A stretch of 64,000 nucleotides of DNA from Adineta vaga (lineage: Eukaryota; Rotifera). Where the stretch lies: contig CP075494.1 in assembly GCA_021613535.1 (NCBI GenBank), forward strand, positions 5,208,001-5,272,000, given 5' to 3'. Each line of letters begins with the position of its first letter. Position 1 is the first letter of the stretch. This document shows positions 36,573 to 48,218 of the stretch, piece by piece. The position numbers and the translations under genes were made by a program. Below the pieces are notes generated by a model. It did not search any database and was not told the DNA's origin. It saw only the letters and a list, made by a program, of their open reading frames with translations.

Positions 36573-37349
36573 ATGTTATTTTTATTCGTTTTATCTTATA
36601 CAGTTACTCTCCTATTGAGTTCAACAATAGCAGGTAATTCTGGTGAATGCGTCATTGATCCTGAAAGCGCCAGTTCAATATGTACTGAATATTGTAATGC
36701 ACTCGATTGTGTAATTGGTAATTGTTCAGGTGATACCTGTGAATGTATGCAATGTCTCAATCTACTCGTATGTATTTATACATCACATTTTCTATTCTGA
36801 AATCTAAATATTTTTGAACTATCTCACAGGTAAACAACTACGAGAATAAGGATATGAGACTGGCAGAACCAGTTGAAATTGATGATAAAGAAAATGATAG
36901 CAGAACTATTACGATTCCCACAACAAACGTCAGATATGAAAATGATAATAGTGATGAAGTGAATGTTGATAATAGTACTGTTCGAACGGTCCCAACAATA
37001 ACAGCAAGTACAGCAACCAAAAAATGGTTTCGAATTGATTCTACGAGTGTTGTTTATTTCTTGTTGGTTACATGTATTTTGCTTGCTATTGCTCTAACAA
37101 TAACATGTATTTTGATTTACACTCACATATACAAAAAACCTATTCAGATGGTAAATATCACATTAATTCTTTCAAATATGAACTAAATCTTTTTTTCCAT
37201 AGGTAATATCACGACAAGCTAAAGCCAAAGATCAATTTGGTAAGTCAAATTAGCGACAACTATATATCAAGTGCATTGTAACCATTTGTTTAGATATTGA
37301 TGGAATACCACTAAATTATTATCATCCCGTTCAATTGAATGAAGTATAA
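36573..37349 (+). CDS. small type I membrane protein with Cys-rich ectodomain
   Basis: I do not recognise the family. Four exons (36573-36767, 36830-about 37148, a very short one at about 37202-37238, and about 37294-37349) code for about 200 residues. A signal peptide (MLFLFVLSYTVTLLLSSTIAG) precedes a compact segment with nine cysteines in about 45 residues (CTEYCNALDCVIGNC...CECMQC), which should form a disulfide knot. An acidic Asp/Glu/Asn linker follows, then one helix (VVYFLLVTCILLAIALTITC) and a short cytoplasmic tail with KAKDQF and NYYHPVQL. Probably a cell-surface protein. Confidence 0.6.
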
Positions 37350-37558
37350 TTTAAAATGATCTTTTTTTACTCATGTTAAACGATTCTTTCATAAATAAAA
37401 ATGTTTTAGAAAAAAGTATGACTCTTACGCTGATTCATTTTGTTCTTAAGAAACAGATAAGAAATATTTGTTTAAGATATGCCACGTTTTCATCTGTGAA
37501 GTCATATCGAGAGTATAAAACGAATAGATTCAATCACTTACTTTATTTTCCTTTCAAA

Positions 37559-38092
37559 ATGGATGAAAAACAACTAACAAAAGATCATCTTCATAATAGA
37601 TTACGCGAAGAAATCAATATCATTCGCAGAACATTGGATACATATACTATGTCAACTATTCGTTGGTTACAACGATATTCACATTGTTATTCAATTCCAT
37701 GTTCATTTATCTGTTTACCTTTATGGATTCTTATCTTACCTATTGCATTCGCACTTGATATCTGCATTTATTCTATTCTATTAATCGTTTTCTTAATTAT
37801 TTTTATTCTTACCATCATTATAGCGCCTTATCAAATAGCATACAAATATTCCTCATGTATCGATGGTTGGAATCCAATAAATATATATCGATATAGTTTA
37901 GCTGTAACATTCATGTGGATTCATACGATCTATGCGATGTTTCTAATGATGTGGGGATGTTATTGTGGTTCTGGTCGAATTGAAGATGGTGCACCGATAT
38001 GTTGTATTTATATCTGTTGTGAACCATGTCGTCAATCATGTCAACAAGCCACACATGTTGAAATTAATACACAAATATGTACAATTCTTTAA
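37559..38092 (+). CDS. cysteine-rich two-helix membrane protein
   Basis: Unrecognised, single exon, 177 residues. I use Met 37559 (MDEKQLTKDHLHNR), since the 62 codons before it in the same frame look noncoding. A charged N-terminal helix is followed by Cys/Trp-containing loops and a long hydrophobic hairpin (LPLWILILPIAFALDICIYS; ILLIVFLIIFILTIIIAPYQ). A third hydrophobic stretch follows (SLAVTFMWIHTIYAMFLMMW). The last 45 residues hold eleven cysteines (CYCGSG, CCIYICCEPCRQSC), which could be palmitoylated or metal-binding. Confidence 0.5.
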   Translation: MDEKQLTKDHLHNRLREEINIIRRTLDTYTMSTIRWLQRYSHCYSIPCSFICLPLWILILPIAFALDICIYSILLIVFLIIFILTIIIAPYQIAYKYSSCIDGWNPINIYRYSLAVTFMWIHTIYAMFLMMWGCYCGSGRIEDGAPICCIYICCEPCRQSCQQATHVEINTQICTIL

Positions 38093-38180
38093 TGAGAAGA
38101 GTTCCATTGAATGGAAAATAAGATAAAACAATATAAATAAGACAAGACAGAACAACATCGATCTTTTAACAAAAAGAAAA

Positions 38181-38951
38181 TCATCGTAACGGAAAAGCTT
38201 GATCAATAGTTAAACATATTTCTAAAATTGGATTTTTCTTTAATAAACTTCCGGTATATAATCGATACGTTGGTCGAGCATATCTTGATGTAAAACTATA
38301 AATTATATTATCTTTATCATCATCATAGATTTGTTTATGATAGATTACACAAATTCGTACGTCGAGATGACGAAGATGTGGTAGATCAGTATCAATTAAA
38401 TTTTTCCAATTAGTATCATCAAGCCAATCAAGTTGTGCAGTATTAAAATCAATCATTGTCAATGTTTCTAAACATTGAAAATGTTTTAATAATTGTCGAC
38501 ATTGATAGAATGAAAGATTTTTCAATCTTCGTAGAACTAATGTATGAATATGTGATAAATTTATTGGAAATTCATTTAATAATTGTTCATAAGAACTATT
38601 ATGCCATAATCTAAGTGTATTGATTTGCCAAGAAGGTATGTGAGGAAGAATATGTTTGAGATAGAGATTATTTTCTTTCGTTGAATGTATAACAAAACCA
38701 CGAAGACATGAGAAAATAATTAATTGATTAAATCGAGTATTTAAACGATAAAATAATGTATAAATATCAGATAGTGTTAAATAACTGAAGATTTCCAAGA
38801 GAATTTCATTGGGTAAATGTTCAAATGAAGTATGTTTTGAAGGACGCCATTTTCTGATTTTATAACGAAGTTTATATTCATTTTTCAATGAAGAAAGACA
38901 AGCAAATCGCGAACTTAAATATTGAACGAATGTATGTGATGTATTTAACAT
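38181..38951 (-). CDS. F-box / LRR-like protein
   Basis: Substrate adaptor of SCF ubiquitin ligases. The F-box is at residues 26-65: FEHLPNEILLEIFSYLTLSD and YTLFYRLNTRFNQLI. The rest is irregular leucine-rich repeat sequence (INTLRLWHNSSYEQLL; IHTLVLRRLKNLSFYQCR; LETLTMIDFNTAQLD; LPHLRHLDVRICV), ending in FPLR. I chose Met 38951 over 39044, because the extra 31 residues are a hydrophobic upstream read-through. The target is unknown. Large families of F-box/LRR genes are typical of this kind of genome. Confidence 0.75.
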   Translation of the reverse strand: MLNTSHTFVQYLSSRFACLSSLKNEYKLRYKIRKWRPSKHTSFEHLPNEILLEIFSYLTLSDIYTLFYRLNTRFNQLIIFSCLRGFVIHSTKENNLYLKHILPHIPSWQINTLRLWHNSSYEQLLNEFPINLSHIHTLVLRRLKNLSFYQCRQLLKHFQCLETLTMIDFNTAQLDWLDDTNWKNLIDTDLPHLRHLDVRICVIYHKQIYDDDKDNIIYSFTSRYARPTYRLYTGSLLKKNPILEICLTIDQAFPLR

Positions 38952-39187
38952 TTCTGAGAAATTGTTAAAAAACAAACTAAGAAGAATTTTAATTGACGTC
39001 AAGAAAAATACTGATTGGTGATTGTGTGTCAGCCAATGTAGCAAGAAAACAATCCTAGAAAAAGAATTTTCCTTTTTCTTTCAGTTCTTCGCGTACAAAC
39101 GTCGCTAACAAAAGTTCATATACGGTGATAGAATCAGTTCTGTATATAATAAACGTCAATTATTGACATACAACTTTATTTTCTTCT

Positions 39188-39941
39188 TTATAATGGAATG
39201 AGTCGTGTGATAGTTATAGTACTGGTCAAAGGAATCACCGAGTTAGAATTCAATTTTTTTAGTATAATCATTTTTAATTGAGGTCTAAGAATAACAACCA
39301 TTGGAGTACATAATCTTAGAATTGATAAATTAAGATAAAGCCATTCAATACGAAGAAAATGTGTTTGTTCTTTATCAGTGATATAAAATTTGATTCATTG
39401 TTCGAGAGTTTTCAAAAAAATTGTGTAATATGTATGTATATATAAATAACAACAACAATATCAATGGAACTTCATAAGCATTGAATACATTCTATATGCA
39501 AACACGAGTATTCTTATATGATATATACCCGGAAATACTGAAGCCATCGATGTGATAAATAGACTACCGGTCAAAGACGATAGAAAGCCTAGAAAGAAAA
39601 AATAACTAAGATCAAACTTTCACATTGATTCTACCATTTCTCGATTGACAAAAACTCTAGTATAGTGGACTGAAGAAAATCTCAAAAAAATATCATGCAC
39701 AGGTACACCATACTGAATCAAAATTTTGTTCATAAAAATCACTTAATAATGCTTGAATATTGAATGATACTACGATTGTTGTATAAACGAGAAGTAACAC
39801 ATAAATAGTGGTGCTAGTAATAAGAGTTATTTGATCTTCTTGTCTTATACGATTATAATATAGATAATTAATGATAATTGTTAAGATAAACAATGAGGTA
39901 AGACATACGAATAAGCCAGCAATGAGCGTCATGAAATTCAA
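39188..39941 (-). CDS. multi-transmembrane gene, exon structure unresolved
   Basis: The first exon (39941 down to about 39710) begins MNFMTLIAGLFVCLTSLFIL and has two helices with a polar loop between, and a Cys near its end. The last exon, ending at 39188-39190, has LRIEWLYLNLSILRLCTPMVVIL and a basic tail. Between them, 39510-39590 can be read as GFLSSLTGSLFITSM, another hydrophobic segment. However, I could not find splice joins that keep one frame through all parts. It may be a four-helix protein, a truncated GPCR-like gene, or a decaying gene. Confidence 0.35.
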
Positions 39942-40258
39942 TACTATTAAAAATCGTCTTTCAAATGATACTCTTTATACATAAGAAGAAGTGCATACTA
40001 ATAAAATCATGTGTATCGTCTTCATGTTAAAATGTAAGTAAGATTAAAAATCTGTTTATATTCTCTAAGGATTTAACCTTTGTATATGTGAAATGGAATC
40101 CTCTTTGACTTGATTACATTTTGAATCTCAGAGATCATTTTTTTCTTATTTTTATTTTTGCATTAGAAATGTTCGTAAGTGAAGATTCGGTACAATAACA
40201 TACTTCTGTTTCATCTTACATTTCTTCGCATGCGATTAGGACAGAACAAAAGAAAAGT
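39942..40258. other. divergent intergenic region
   Basis: AT-rich, about 317 bp, upstream of the P450. No gene seen. Confidence 0.5.
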
Positions 40259-41824
40259 ATGAGTCATTCTTTAACTTATATATGGTGTGCTTGTTGGTGT
40301 TCTCTTTTTCATTCGATGGCAGTCTTCTTATTCATCGTTGTTTTTATTCTGATACTTGTTGCTAGTTATATTTATTTAAAACGGCAATTTAGTCAAGAAA
40401 ATAATGGTTTACCAGATACTAAACCTCAAATACTCTTGGGTAATCTATTGAATTCAGGTGTTTTAACTGGTAGAAGAACATTTCATGAAATAATGCATGC
40501 TTATCAGAAAGAATATGGTGATAAGTTTGTTTATTGGTTTGGTTCACAACCTACTGTTGTATTTTGTTTAATTGAACATGCACAAACAATATTTTCTGAT
40601 CGACAGACGTTCGAACAATCGCCTTTATTTCTACCGAATTTCGAATTAATTGCTCCGCATGGCATTGTAACATTATCTGGCGCTAAATGGAAGCGACATG
40701 TTCGAGTTATGTTACCAATGTTTAAACGAGCGAAAGTTATACAACATTTAGATATCATTAGCGAATGTGCGGATCGTTTTATTGATCAATATTTAATTCC
40801 AGATCAGATTCATACAGATCTTGTACGTCAATGTCAAACTGTAACAATGAATGTTATTGGATTTATTGCGTTTGATTATGATTTGGACAGTCAAGTGAAT
40901 GTGAAATCAAAAACTATGTTTTATGATATCATTACGTCTGCTGTAACAGTTATGTATCTTGCATGGTTACCGAAATCGTTTAGTAAATTATATTTAAAAT
41001 TTAATTGGAAATATCAAAAGGCCCATCGTCTTCTCCGAGAATTGATGGAGAAAATTGTTGAACAGGAACAAAATAATCAAAATACAGCTGTTGAATATGA
41101 ACGACCGAAAAATTTAATTTCATCATTAGTTTCTTCTTTGAATGAACAAGCTAATGATGAACAAATATCATCGGGTATAACACGAGCAGAAATGTTCGAT
41201 GAAGTATTAACAGCATTAATAGCAGGTTTTGAAACGACATCAACAGCTTTAGCATGGTGTTTATTCTACCTGAGTAAAAATCCTCATGTGCAACAACGAA
41301 TGAAAGAAGAACTTTATGAAAATAATCTTTTGGTTACCGATGATATTCAAACTTTACCTTCATTAACAAAAGAAAAACTTGATGGATTAACTTATTGTGA
41401 ATGTGTTATCAAAGAGGTTTTTCGTTTGGCTCCCGTTGCTGGTATTACGACACGTATTGCTCTACGGGATACTGTCGTTGATAATGTACCTATCCGTCGT
41501 GGTCAAACAATAATGATTGGTATGCATAATATCAATACAGATTCGCGTTATTGGCATCATGCTGATCCAATGAAGTTTATACCTGAACGATTTTTAAATG
41601 AAGATAAAAACCATCATCAGTATGCATTGTTACCATTTGGTGGTGGCCATCGAGCTTGTCTTGGACAAGATTTAGCATGGTTAGAATTGAAAATAATTAT
41701 TGTTCGAATAATGCAACGTGGTGTAATATTAGAAGACACGCCGAAGAATACCGGTGGTTATGAAGAAAGATTAACATGTTTTCCGAAGAATACGGCTATA
41801 CGAGTGCGCATCAATCGTTCTTAA
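40259..41824 (+). CDS. cytochrome P450 monooxygenase
   Basis: Membrane-anchored microsomal P450, 521 residues in one exon. The N-terminus has a signal-anchor helix (MAVFLFIVVFILILVASYIY) before a basic stop and the PDTKPQILLGN proline region. The I-helix reads LTALIAGFETTSTALAW (the AGxxT oxygen-activation motif). The K-helix ExxR is ECVIKEVFRLAP. The PERF-like motif is FIPERFLNED. The heme-binding loop is FGGGHRACLGQ, with the Cys ligand. All essential motifs are present and the length is normal. It resembles the CYP3/CYP4-type microsomal clans in layout. Substrate unknown; detoxification or lipid oxidation is usual. Confidence 0.95.
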   Translation: MSHSLTYIWCACWCSLFHSMAVFLFIVVFILILVASYIYLKRQFSQENNGLPDTKPQILLGNLLNSGVLTGRRTFHEIMHAYQKEYGDKFVYWFGSQPTVVFCLIEHAQTIFSDRQTFEQSPLFLPNFELIAPHGIVTLSGAKWKRHVRVMLPMFKRAKVIQHLDIISECADRFIDQYLIPDQIHTDLVRQCQTVTMNVIGFIAFDYDLDSQVNVKSKTMFYDIITSAVTVMYLAWLPKSFSKLYLKFNWKYQKAHRLLRELMEKIVEQEQNNQNTAVEYERPKNLISSLVSSLNEQANDEQISSGITRAEMFDEVLTALIAGFETTSTALAWCLFYLSKNPHVQQRMKEELYENNLLVTDDIQTLPSLTKEKLDGLTYCECVIKEVFRLAPVAGITTRIALRDTVVDNVPIRRGQTIMIGMHNINTDSRYWHHADPMKFIPERFLNEDKNHHQYALLPFGGGHRACLGQDLAWLELKIIIVRIMQRGVILEDTPKNTGGYEERLTCFPKNTAIRVRINRS

Positions 41825-42241
41825 TTGGTTTATTTACAAATAGATATTTGCTTATTTAGTTTAACACATTCTTTTTTCTTTTCATGCCATTGTTTGACAA
41901 TGAAACAGTGTGAATATGTTAAATGACCTTAAATAATTCTAATAATAAATAGATTTTATTTCTTTACTCTGTGGTGTATCTAAATAATATAACAAAATAT
42001 ACTATGGAAAATACCATACAATTTTTTATCTCAAAGATAAGCATAGATATGATGATATTATTAATTCTGTATACAAGCTCTCATCCAGTCATTCTTTACA
42101 TTTTGCTTATCTTGTGAGTAAGAGAAAAAACCCAAAAGCAATAAAAATGAATAAAGGGAAAGAAACGTAGAACGACTATTTAAATTATTGTAAAAGGTAC
42201 GACAGATGCTAAGTATTGAAAAAAAACATTCGATAACTTTC
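41825..42241. other. intergenic
   Basis: About 417 bp of AT-rich DNA between P450 and the ART gene. No supported gene. Confidence 0.5.
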
Positions 42242-44539
42242 ATGGCATCAAAACTAAGTAAGTTGCTATCTTTTCTGACAGTAAAAGGAGTTAGAAACTT
42301 TTAGTTACGAAAAAAATGTTAATCAATTTTCTTCAATAGCAGATTCGAATAGATCTCAGTATTAATCAGGAGTCAAAAAAGAAATATTCTCATAAAACAT
42401 ATTTTTAGTTTAAAAGTAGTCGTAAGAATGTGTGTGTAATCAGCCTATCACATTCACATACGGTTTCAGTTTTAAAACACTTGAATTTTGCAATAATTTC
42501 TTAGCAACTGTTGATTGATGTGTTTTCGTTCAATTGACAAGGTATTGTCAAAAGCATAGATATGGATATATGACAAATATGAAACTAAAACATACTACTC
42601 AGAGACTAATTAGCTTCTGTTGTGTTTTTTATGATGACTATCTATATGTTTGTTTATAAAATCATCTCTTTTAAGGCAAACCAAGTGAAAGATTCAACTA
42701 TTTTAAATCATACATTCTGATATGGTTCGGTGATAACGTCAGCAGCATCAAAACTGATACTGAAACTGAAGAAAAACTACAATCCATCATAAACGATCAA
42801 CAAACATTTCATAATATCGATGACTGTCGAAAATTCATTGAGAACACAACGGATAAACGATTCATAATCATTAGTGACAATGAGTTAGGCGTAGAGCTTA
42901 TACCACTTGTGAAACAATTGCATCAAATTAGTGCTGTTTATATTTGTTCGACGGGCAATGCTCCTGTTATGGAGCAGTCTGAAATGAAGCAGCATGTGAG
43001 TAAAATTCGTTTATGGAAGCTGGAGTTGGTATATTTGATTATAAATGACATTCTTTGTATTTATAGGCAAAGCTGATTATGGTATCAATAGGTAATTTAG
43101 TTGAAAAAATAACCGCTGATCATCGGCGACGAAAAAGATTTCAGAATACATTATTGTCTTACAGTATTGCTGATGAAAAACAATTTGACAATGTTACAAA
43201 TACACAAAATTTCTCGTTCATGGTATTGGAACTGATGATGGACGTTATTATGCTAACAGATCACAATGGAGATAAAAATAAACTCATCGAAATATGTAAA
43301 GCCAAATATAATGGAGATCATACCGAACAGACACGCATTGATCAATTTGGACTTACTTATACTCCAGAAACATCTATTGAATGGTATACAAAAGATTGTT
43401 TTGTTTATAGAATTGTGAATGAAGCACTACGCTTACAAGATATCGATGTTTTAGTCGCATGTCGTTTTCTAATTAAAGATATTTATGATCAACTATCAGT
43501 GCTTCAACAAAAGCAAAATATTAGTAATATGCAGGTTTATCGTGGTCAAATTATACCGCGTACGCATTTGGAAAAGATAAAATGCAATCATGGAGAAATA
43601 ATATCTTTTCATAGCTTTTTATCGACGACAACCTCTTGTTCAATAGCAAAGGACTTCATTCCAACCTCAACAACCAGCTCCGATTTAGTAAACGTTTTGT
43701 TCGAAATCGAGTGTGATCAGCACTCGTCCTACTTGACATCACAAAAACCATTTGCTGCCGTTAGTGCACTAAGTTTGATGTCTTGGGAATCTGAAGTTTT
43801 GTTCGCACCTGGTTCACGTTTTCAAATTGGTGAAACTCTTGATTATCCAGAGATGGATCTACATTTTATAAAACTACGACCGATTCTTGATCTACCGAAG
43901 TCATTCCTGAACGATGATCGATTGAAGAACTTATTCAATCAATTGACAAAATCTGAAGAACACGAAAAAACATATAGCAATTTGATAAAGAGACTATCTG
44001 ACAAGGAGTCAGAAGCTATGGTTTACATTACAGCTGGTAATGGAGCTAAAGAACAAAAACAATTCGATCTAGCTTTAACGTATCTTGATAAAGCTTTATC
44101 AATTCATCGTTCGATTCAACCCCGTAATAAAAAACTAATCGATCTGATCCAAGCTTATATATATTCGGTGTACCGGCAAAAGGATGTTTTTCAACAACCA
44201 GATACGGTTTTGCAACATTTCCTTCATCTTCGGAATTCAAAACATCCATGGATTCCTGACGAATCATTAAGTGATACCATTTCGATTTCAAAGGCTTATG
44301 ATGACTTATTACGACGTGAACGATATTATGCTGCATCTAATATTAGATCCGCTACGCAAAGTCAAACATACGGTTGTATAACAGGCATGAAGTTCTATAA
44401 AGATGAACTTGATGTTGCTATATTGCATTTGCAGAAAAAACTGTCAATCTACGCAAAATCTGGAGTGGAAAACCCGACTGTATATCATCGTATAGTAACA
44501 CACCTGAATGAACTAATATCTATAAGAGACAGACTCTAA
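42242..44539 (+). CDS. R-S-E mono-ADP-ribosyltransferase with N-terminal sensor-like domain
   Basis: Exons 42242-42257 (MASKL), 42676-42995 and 43067-44539. The first intron (418 nt) is long for the window. The N-terminal roughly 120 residues (FKSYILIWFGDNVSS; KRFIIISDNELGVELIPLV; ISAVYICSTGN) form an alternating alpha/beta domain shared with other genes of this type, including the one at 61433. The ART domain has MQVYRGQ (the NAD-binding Arg), SFHSFLSTTTS (the Ser motif) and WESEVLFAPGSRFQI (the ExE glutamates, arginine-specific class). All three catalytic elements are intact. A short helical/TPR-like tail (QKQFDLALTYLDKALSIH) ends the protein. It is an ecto-ART-like fold without a signal peptide, so presumably acts inside the cell. 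Target unknown. Confidence 0.85.
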
Positions 44540-45147
44540 AGAATACTTTTAAAATTTGATTTAAAAAATGTAACTAATTAACGATTATTACTATGAAAAA
44601 AACACGATGAATTTATAGTACAATAGACGTTAGTATGATTATCTAAGACAATAATTTTTAAACTATACAATCATGTAGAATGATAAGTTAACAATAATAT
44701 GCCGTTTAAAATGTTTCCTTGCAATTCGGTTACTATTATGTATGTGTATCTTCGACTCAATAAAAGAACGAAAAAGAGATGTCGAGCATGACGCGTAGAA
44801 AGAAAAGAAACAACGTGTGAGTTTTTACGTCATTTGTTCTTTTTCTCAGTTTCGCTTCATTGTTTCACTCGAATAATTGTCTAGTGTAAAACGGTTAAAT
44901 ACATCTGGGATTGATAAGATTGTTCATAGGATATGTAAGAATATTTACATATGATTAATTTTTTTCATTTTTTGTAAACATAAACAAAGGGAAAAGAATT
45001 TTCTCTCTCCTACAGGTATATGATCATAAAAAAATATAATTTCGTTAAGAAGTAGAGAAAAACACGACACAATATCCATCTGTACGATATACGTGAAGGT
45101 TAATAATGTGTACTTTATTTATATTTGAAATTTAAGTTTCAGATTAA
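44540..45147. other. intergenic
   Basis: AT-rich, about 600 bp. No gene supported. Confidence 0.5.
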
Positions 45148-46836
45148 ATGTCTTCCATAAATCTCAACACGATCGAATGTTATTTATCTTGTCAAGAACA
45201 AAAACTCGTTTCGGACGGAAACTATCATGCAGTCGCTATAATCAACAGTTTAAATGAACAAGCGAATAAATAACATGAAAAGTCCAATGCATTCATAAAT
45301 CATAATAGTTCACCTACAGCATATAATCTTGCTGACTGTGAAGATTTTTGTTTAATCAAGAATTGTAATGGATTTCGTATAGATTATGGTCTATGTTCTC
45401 GACATTTGATAGAATTGAATAGCCTAGATACATTAATGGAATCTCAGTCAGTGAATTGTTCAACAATACTAGTGACGAATGATAAAATCACCAGCTACAT
45501 CCGAACTGAGGCAAGCGATGTCGATAGATTTGATTATGGTAAGTGTTCTTATCCATTCAAACTTGTTGGGATAAACAAATTCACATGATTTATCTAATAT
45601 CAGAAAATATGGAAATAGAAACATTTCCAAGTGTACAAAATATTGAAGAATCTGCACTTCATAATCAACCAACTTTATTGCAGAATGGTATTGATCCTCC
45701 TAAATTGTTTGAAGATATTGCTTCAATAAGTAACTAATTTTCAAAACAATATCATAATAGTACTTCAAAAACTCCTTTTCTAGATCAAGATATTAGTATC
45801 AATAGATGTGTATATCGTTTATCAACAACTGATCATAATCAATGTACAGATAATGTTCTCACCATATGTTCACATTGTTTCTCATCGTTTTGTAACGAAC
45901 ATCAATCATTACATCATCAAGATATAAAAGAAGAAATCTTCTATTTAATCGATGAAGCAAATGTTTGTAAAAGTCGCTTGTACAGCTATATTGAATACAT
46001 TATTGATTTATCGTTCATTTACTTTAGGATCTCATAAGTGAAATACCTTCATTGACTATTGAAAGTGGAAAGAAGGATTGTATTGAACAATTCAAACAAT
46101 GGATAGAAATGATTTCGAATGAAATCAAAGAGAAATGTAGACAGTTTCAAAAACAACTTCATCATCTTCATAATTACATTGAAAAGAATACTAATCATTG
46201 GAAAGAAACGTTAACAACTCGAATGGAAACAAATGTTATTTCAGTTTTGACGAAACAATTAGAAGCTGTTGAAATTGATGGATTAGAATTGAACAAAGCA
46301 AAAGAAGAACTTGTTCGTATGCAAAAACTTTGTGATTTACTTCAAAATCAAACATTAATAGCTCTATCCGATATCGATGATACTGAAATGAGTTTTGAAG
46401 CACCACGTTTAAGATTTCCAAGTATTACTGTAGATGGATGGAGTTGGTTTGATCAAGTTTCTTCCTTACAAAAGAATTCGGATATTCAAGAATATTTAAG
46501 ACAACAGAAGATTTCCATTCAAGAGAAAACAAACAAGAAAAAATCGACTGGTGAATACCTACACTTTGATCTAAGACACACGCCAATTTATGACTGATTT
46601 AGATTCGAATATGTTTGTCGTACAACCTTCGAGCTCAATAGAATATGAGAAGCAATTGATCGATTACTATAATACTTCTACTCCAGTAGAACAAAGATCT
46701 ACTCATTTAAATGAAAAAACGAAAAAACAGGTTGAATTAACTTCTTCAATTAAGTTCACATACTCTTTCTTCTTCCTCGTCTTTGTAGAAACATACATTA
46801 CCATCTGTATTATCAAATGAAAAAACACATCAGTAA
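45148..46836 (+). pseudogene. B-box-like zinc-finger/coiled-coil gene with in-frame stop
   Basis: Paralogue of the first half of the gene at 54530. The first exon opens MSSINLNTIECYLSCQEQKL and runs in one frame to 45540, apart from a single TAA at 45271-45273 (codon 42). After it the frame stays coding (DFCLIKNCNGFRIDYGLCSRHL). Later exons code for a B-box-type finger (CSHCFSSFCNEHQSLHHQD, about 45870-45920), a coiled coil (LTIESGKKDCIEQFKQWIEM onward to 46540) and two short exons ending KTHQ at 46836. The splice sites are intact. The lone stop suggests a fresh pseudogene, a polymorphism, a different start downstream, or an error in the sequence. It lacks the FLYWCH and transposase parts of its paralogue. 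Confidence 0.6.
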
Positions 46837-46856
46837 TACTCTTATTTCTTCCACGT

Positions 46857-48218
46857 ATGTCAATTGCCTATCCACTTGTTTTTAGTTTACACAATTCAGT
46901 AGAAAACATAAGAACAAATAGTAAGTCAATGCACAACTAGTTCAATGCTATCAGTCTCTATCTGTTAGACAGAGAGTCAACATCTGCAACAACAATATTA
47001 TTGGATAGCATCAATGCTGTAACTGAAAAAATGACAAAAGGCGAAGAGTTGAACTTGAAGTTGGGTGATTTAACTTGTCAAGATATGAATCATGTCGTTC
47101 ATCGTGTAATAAACGATACCATGGTAAGATAATTATTGGTTAAACATGAGCGATAATTTTATTTTCAATATAGAAACCAACTGTTTTGAATCTTTATGGA
47201 AATAAAATCGAAGATCTTGGAGCACGTCATTTGAACATTGCATTACTACTGAGCAATGTAAGACACCTTAATTTTTAGATTAATAATTTTTCATACTATT
47301 ATAGACACTTACTACTCTTAATCTTCAAAAAAATTTCATTACAGATGTAGGAATTCACTATCTAAGTAGTGGTTTACAATGGAATAATGTAATGATTATA
47401 TTTTCGTTAAATATTTTTATAATTATCTTCATTTTGTAATCCATAGACATTACTCGTACTTTCTCTCGCTCAAAATAGAATTAGCCATATTGGAATGCAT
47501 AGTCTTAGTAATGCATTAAAAATCAACACAGTAAGATAGATAATGAAGTAGTTAATTAATATTTGCTTCATTCGGTAGACATTGCTATCATTAGACTTAG
47601 CAAGTAATCGAATTGAAAATGAAGGAGCAAAGCATCTTCTTGATACATTAAAAGTTAATTCTGTAAGAATAATAGATTGTTCTTTTCTTTTTTTTTTATA
47701 TAATTAACTTCGTAAGTTTGATTTATTCTATTATTTAGACATTGACTTCGCTCGATATATCTCATAATGAAATTGAAGATGAAGGAATGCAACATATCAG
47801 CATTATGTTACAAGTAAATGAAGTAAGAAAGTGATCTTCAGTTTAACACGTCCTAAAGGAGCATTTCTTCTTGTTTCTTTTGTTCGGATTAGTCACTCAC
47901 AATGCTCAGTTTATCTCATAATAAATTTACAGTTCAAGGAGCTCTATATCTAGGTGATGCATTAAAAATTAATACGGTAAATGGACTTGATTTTCGATTA
48001 TTTGAAATAACATATTGATTCTAGAAGCTTTCAACTCTTAACATCGCTCAAAATCGAATAGGAATGATCGGAACACAATATCTCGTTGAAATATTGCGAT
48101 CAAGTATGGTATGAATAATATTTTCGTTCATTTGATCTCATATTGATACTTTCTATTTCGAACATAGACTCTCAGAACATTGGTTAGTCGTGGAAATGAA
48201 TGTATGAAAAAAAACTAA
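46857..48218 (+). CDS. NLRC3/ribonuclease-inhibitor-like LRR protein, one repeat per exon
   Basis: Ten exons. The first two (46857-46920 and 46969-47123) give a short N-terminus (MSIAYPLVFSLHNSVEN) and a helical cap. The next seven are each exactly 84 nt, that is one 28-residue repeat: 47174-47257, 47305-47388, 47447-47530, 47579-47662, 47739-47822, 47893-47976 and 48025-48108. Each follows the pattern TL-x2-L-x-L-x3-N-x-I-x2-x-G with a helical second half (TLLSLDLASNRIENEGAKHL; SLTMLSLSHNKFTVQGALYL). Exon 10 (48168-48218) starts a further repeat but ends early with a stop. Repeat-like fragments continue to about 48405 out of frame, so the C-terminus is decayed. There is no NACHT domain. It is a protein-binding solenoid, partner unknown. 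Confidence 0.75.
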
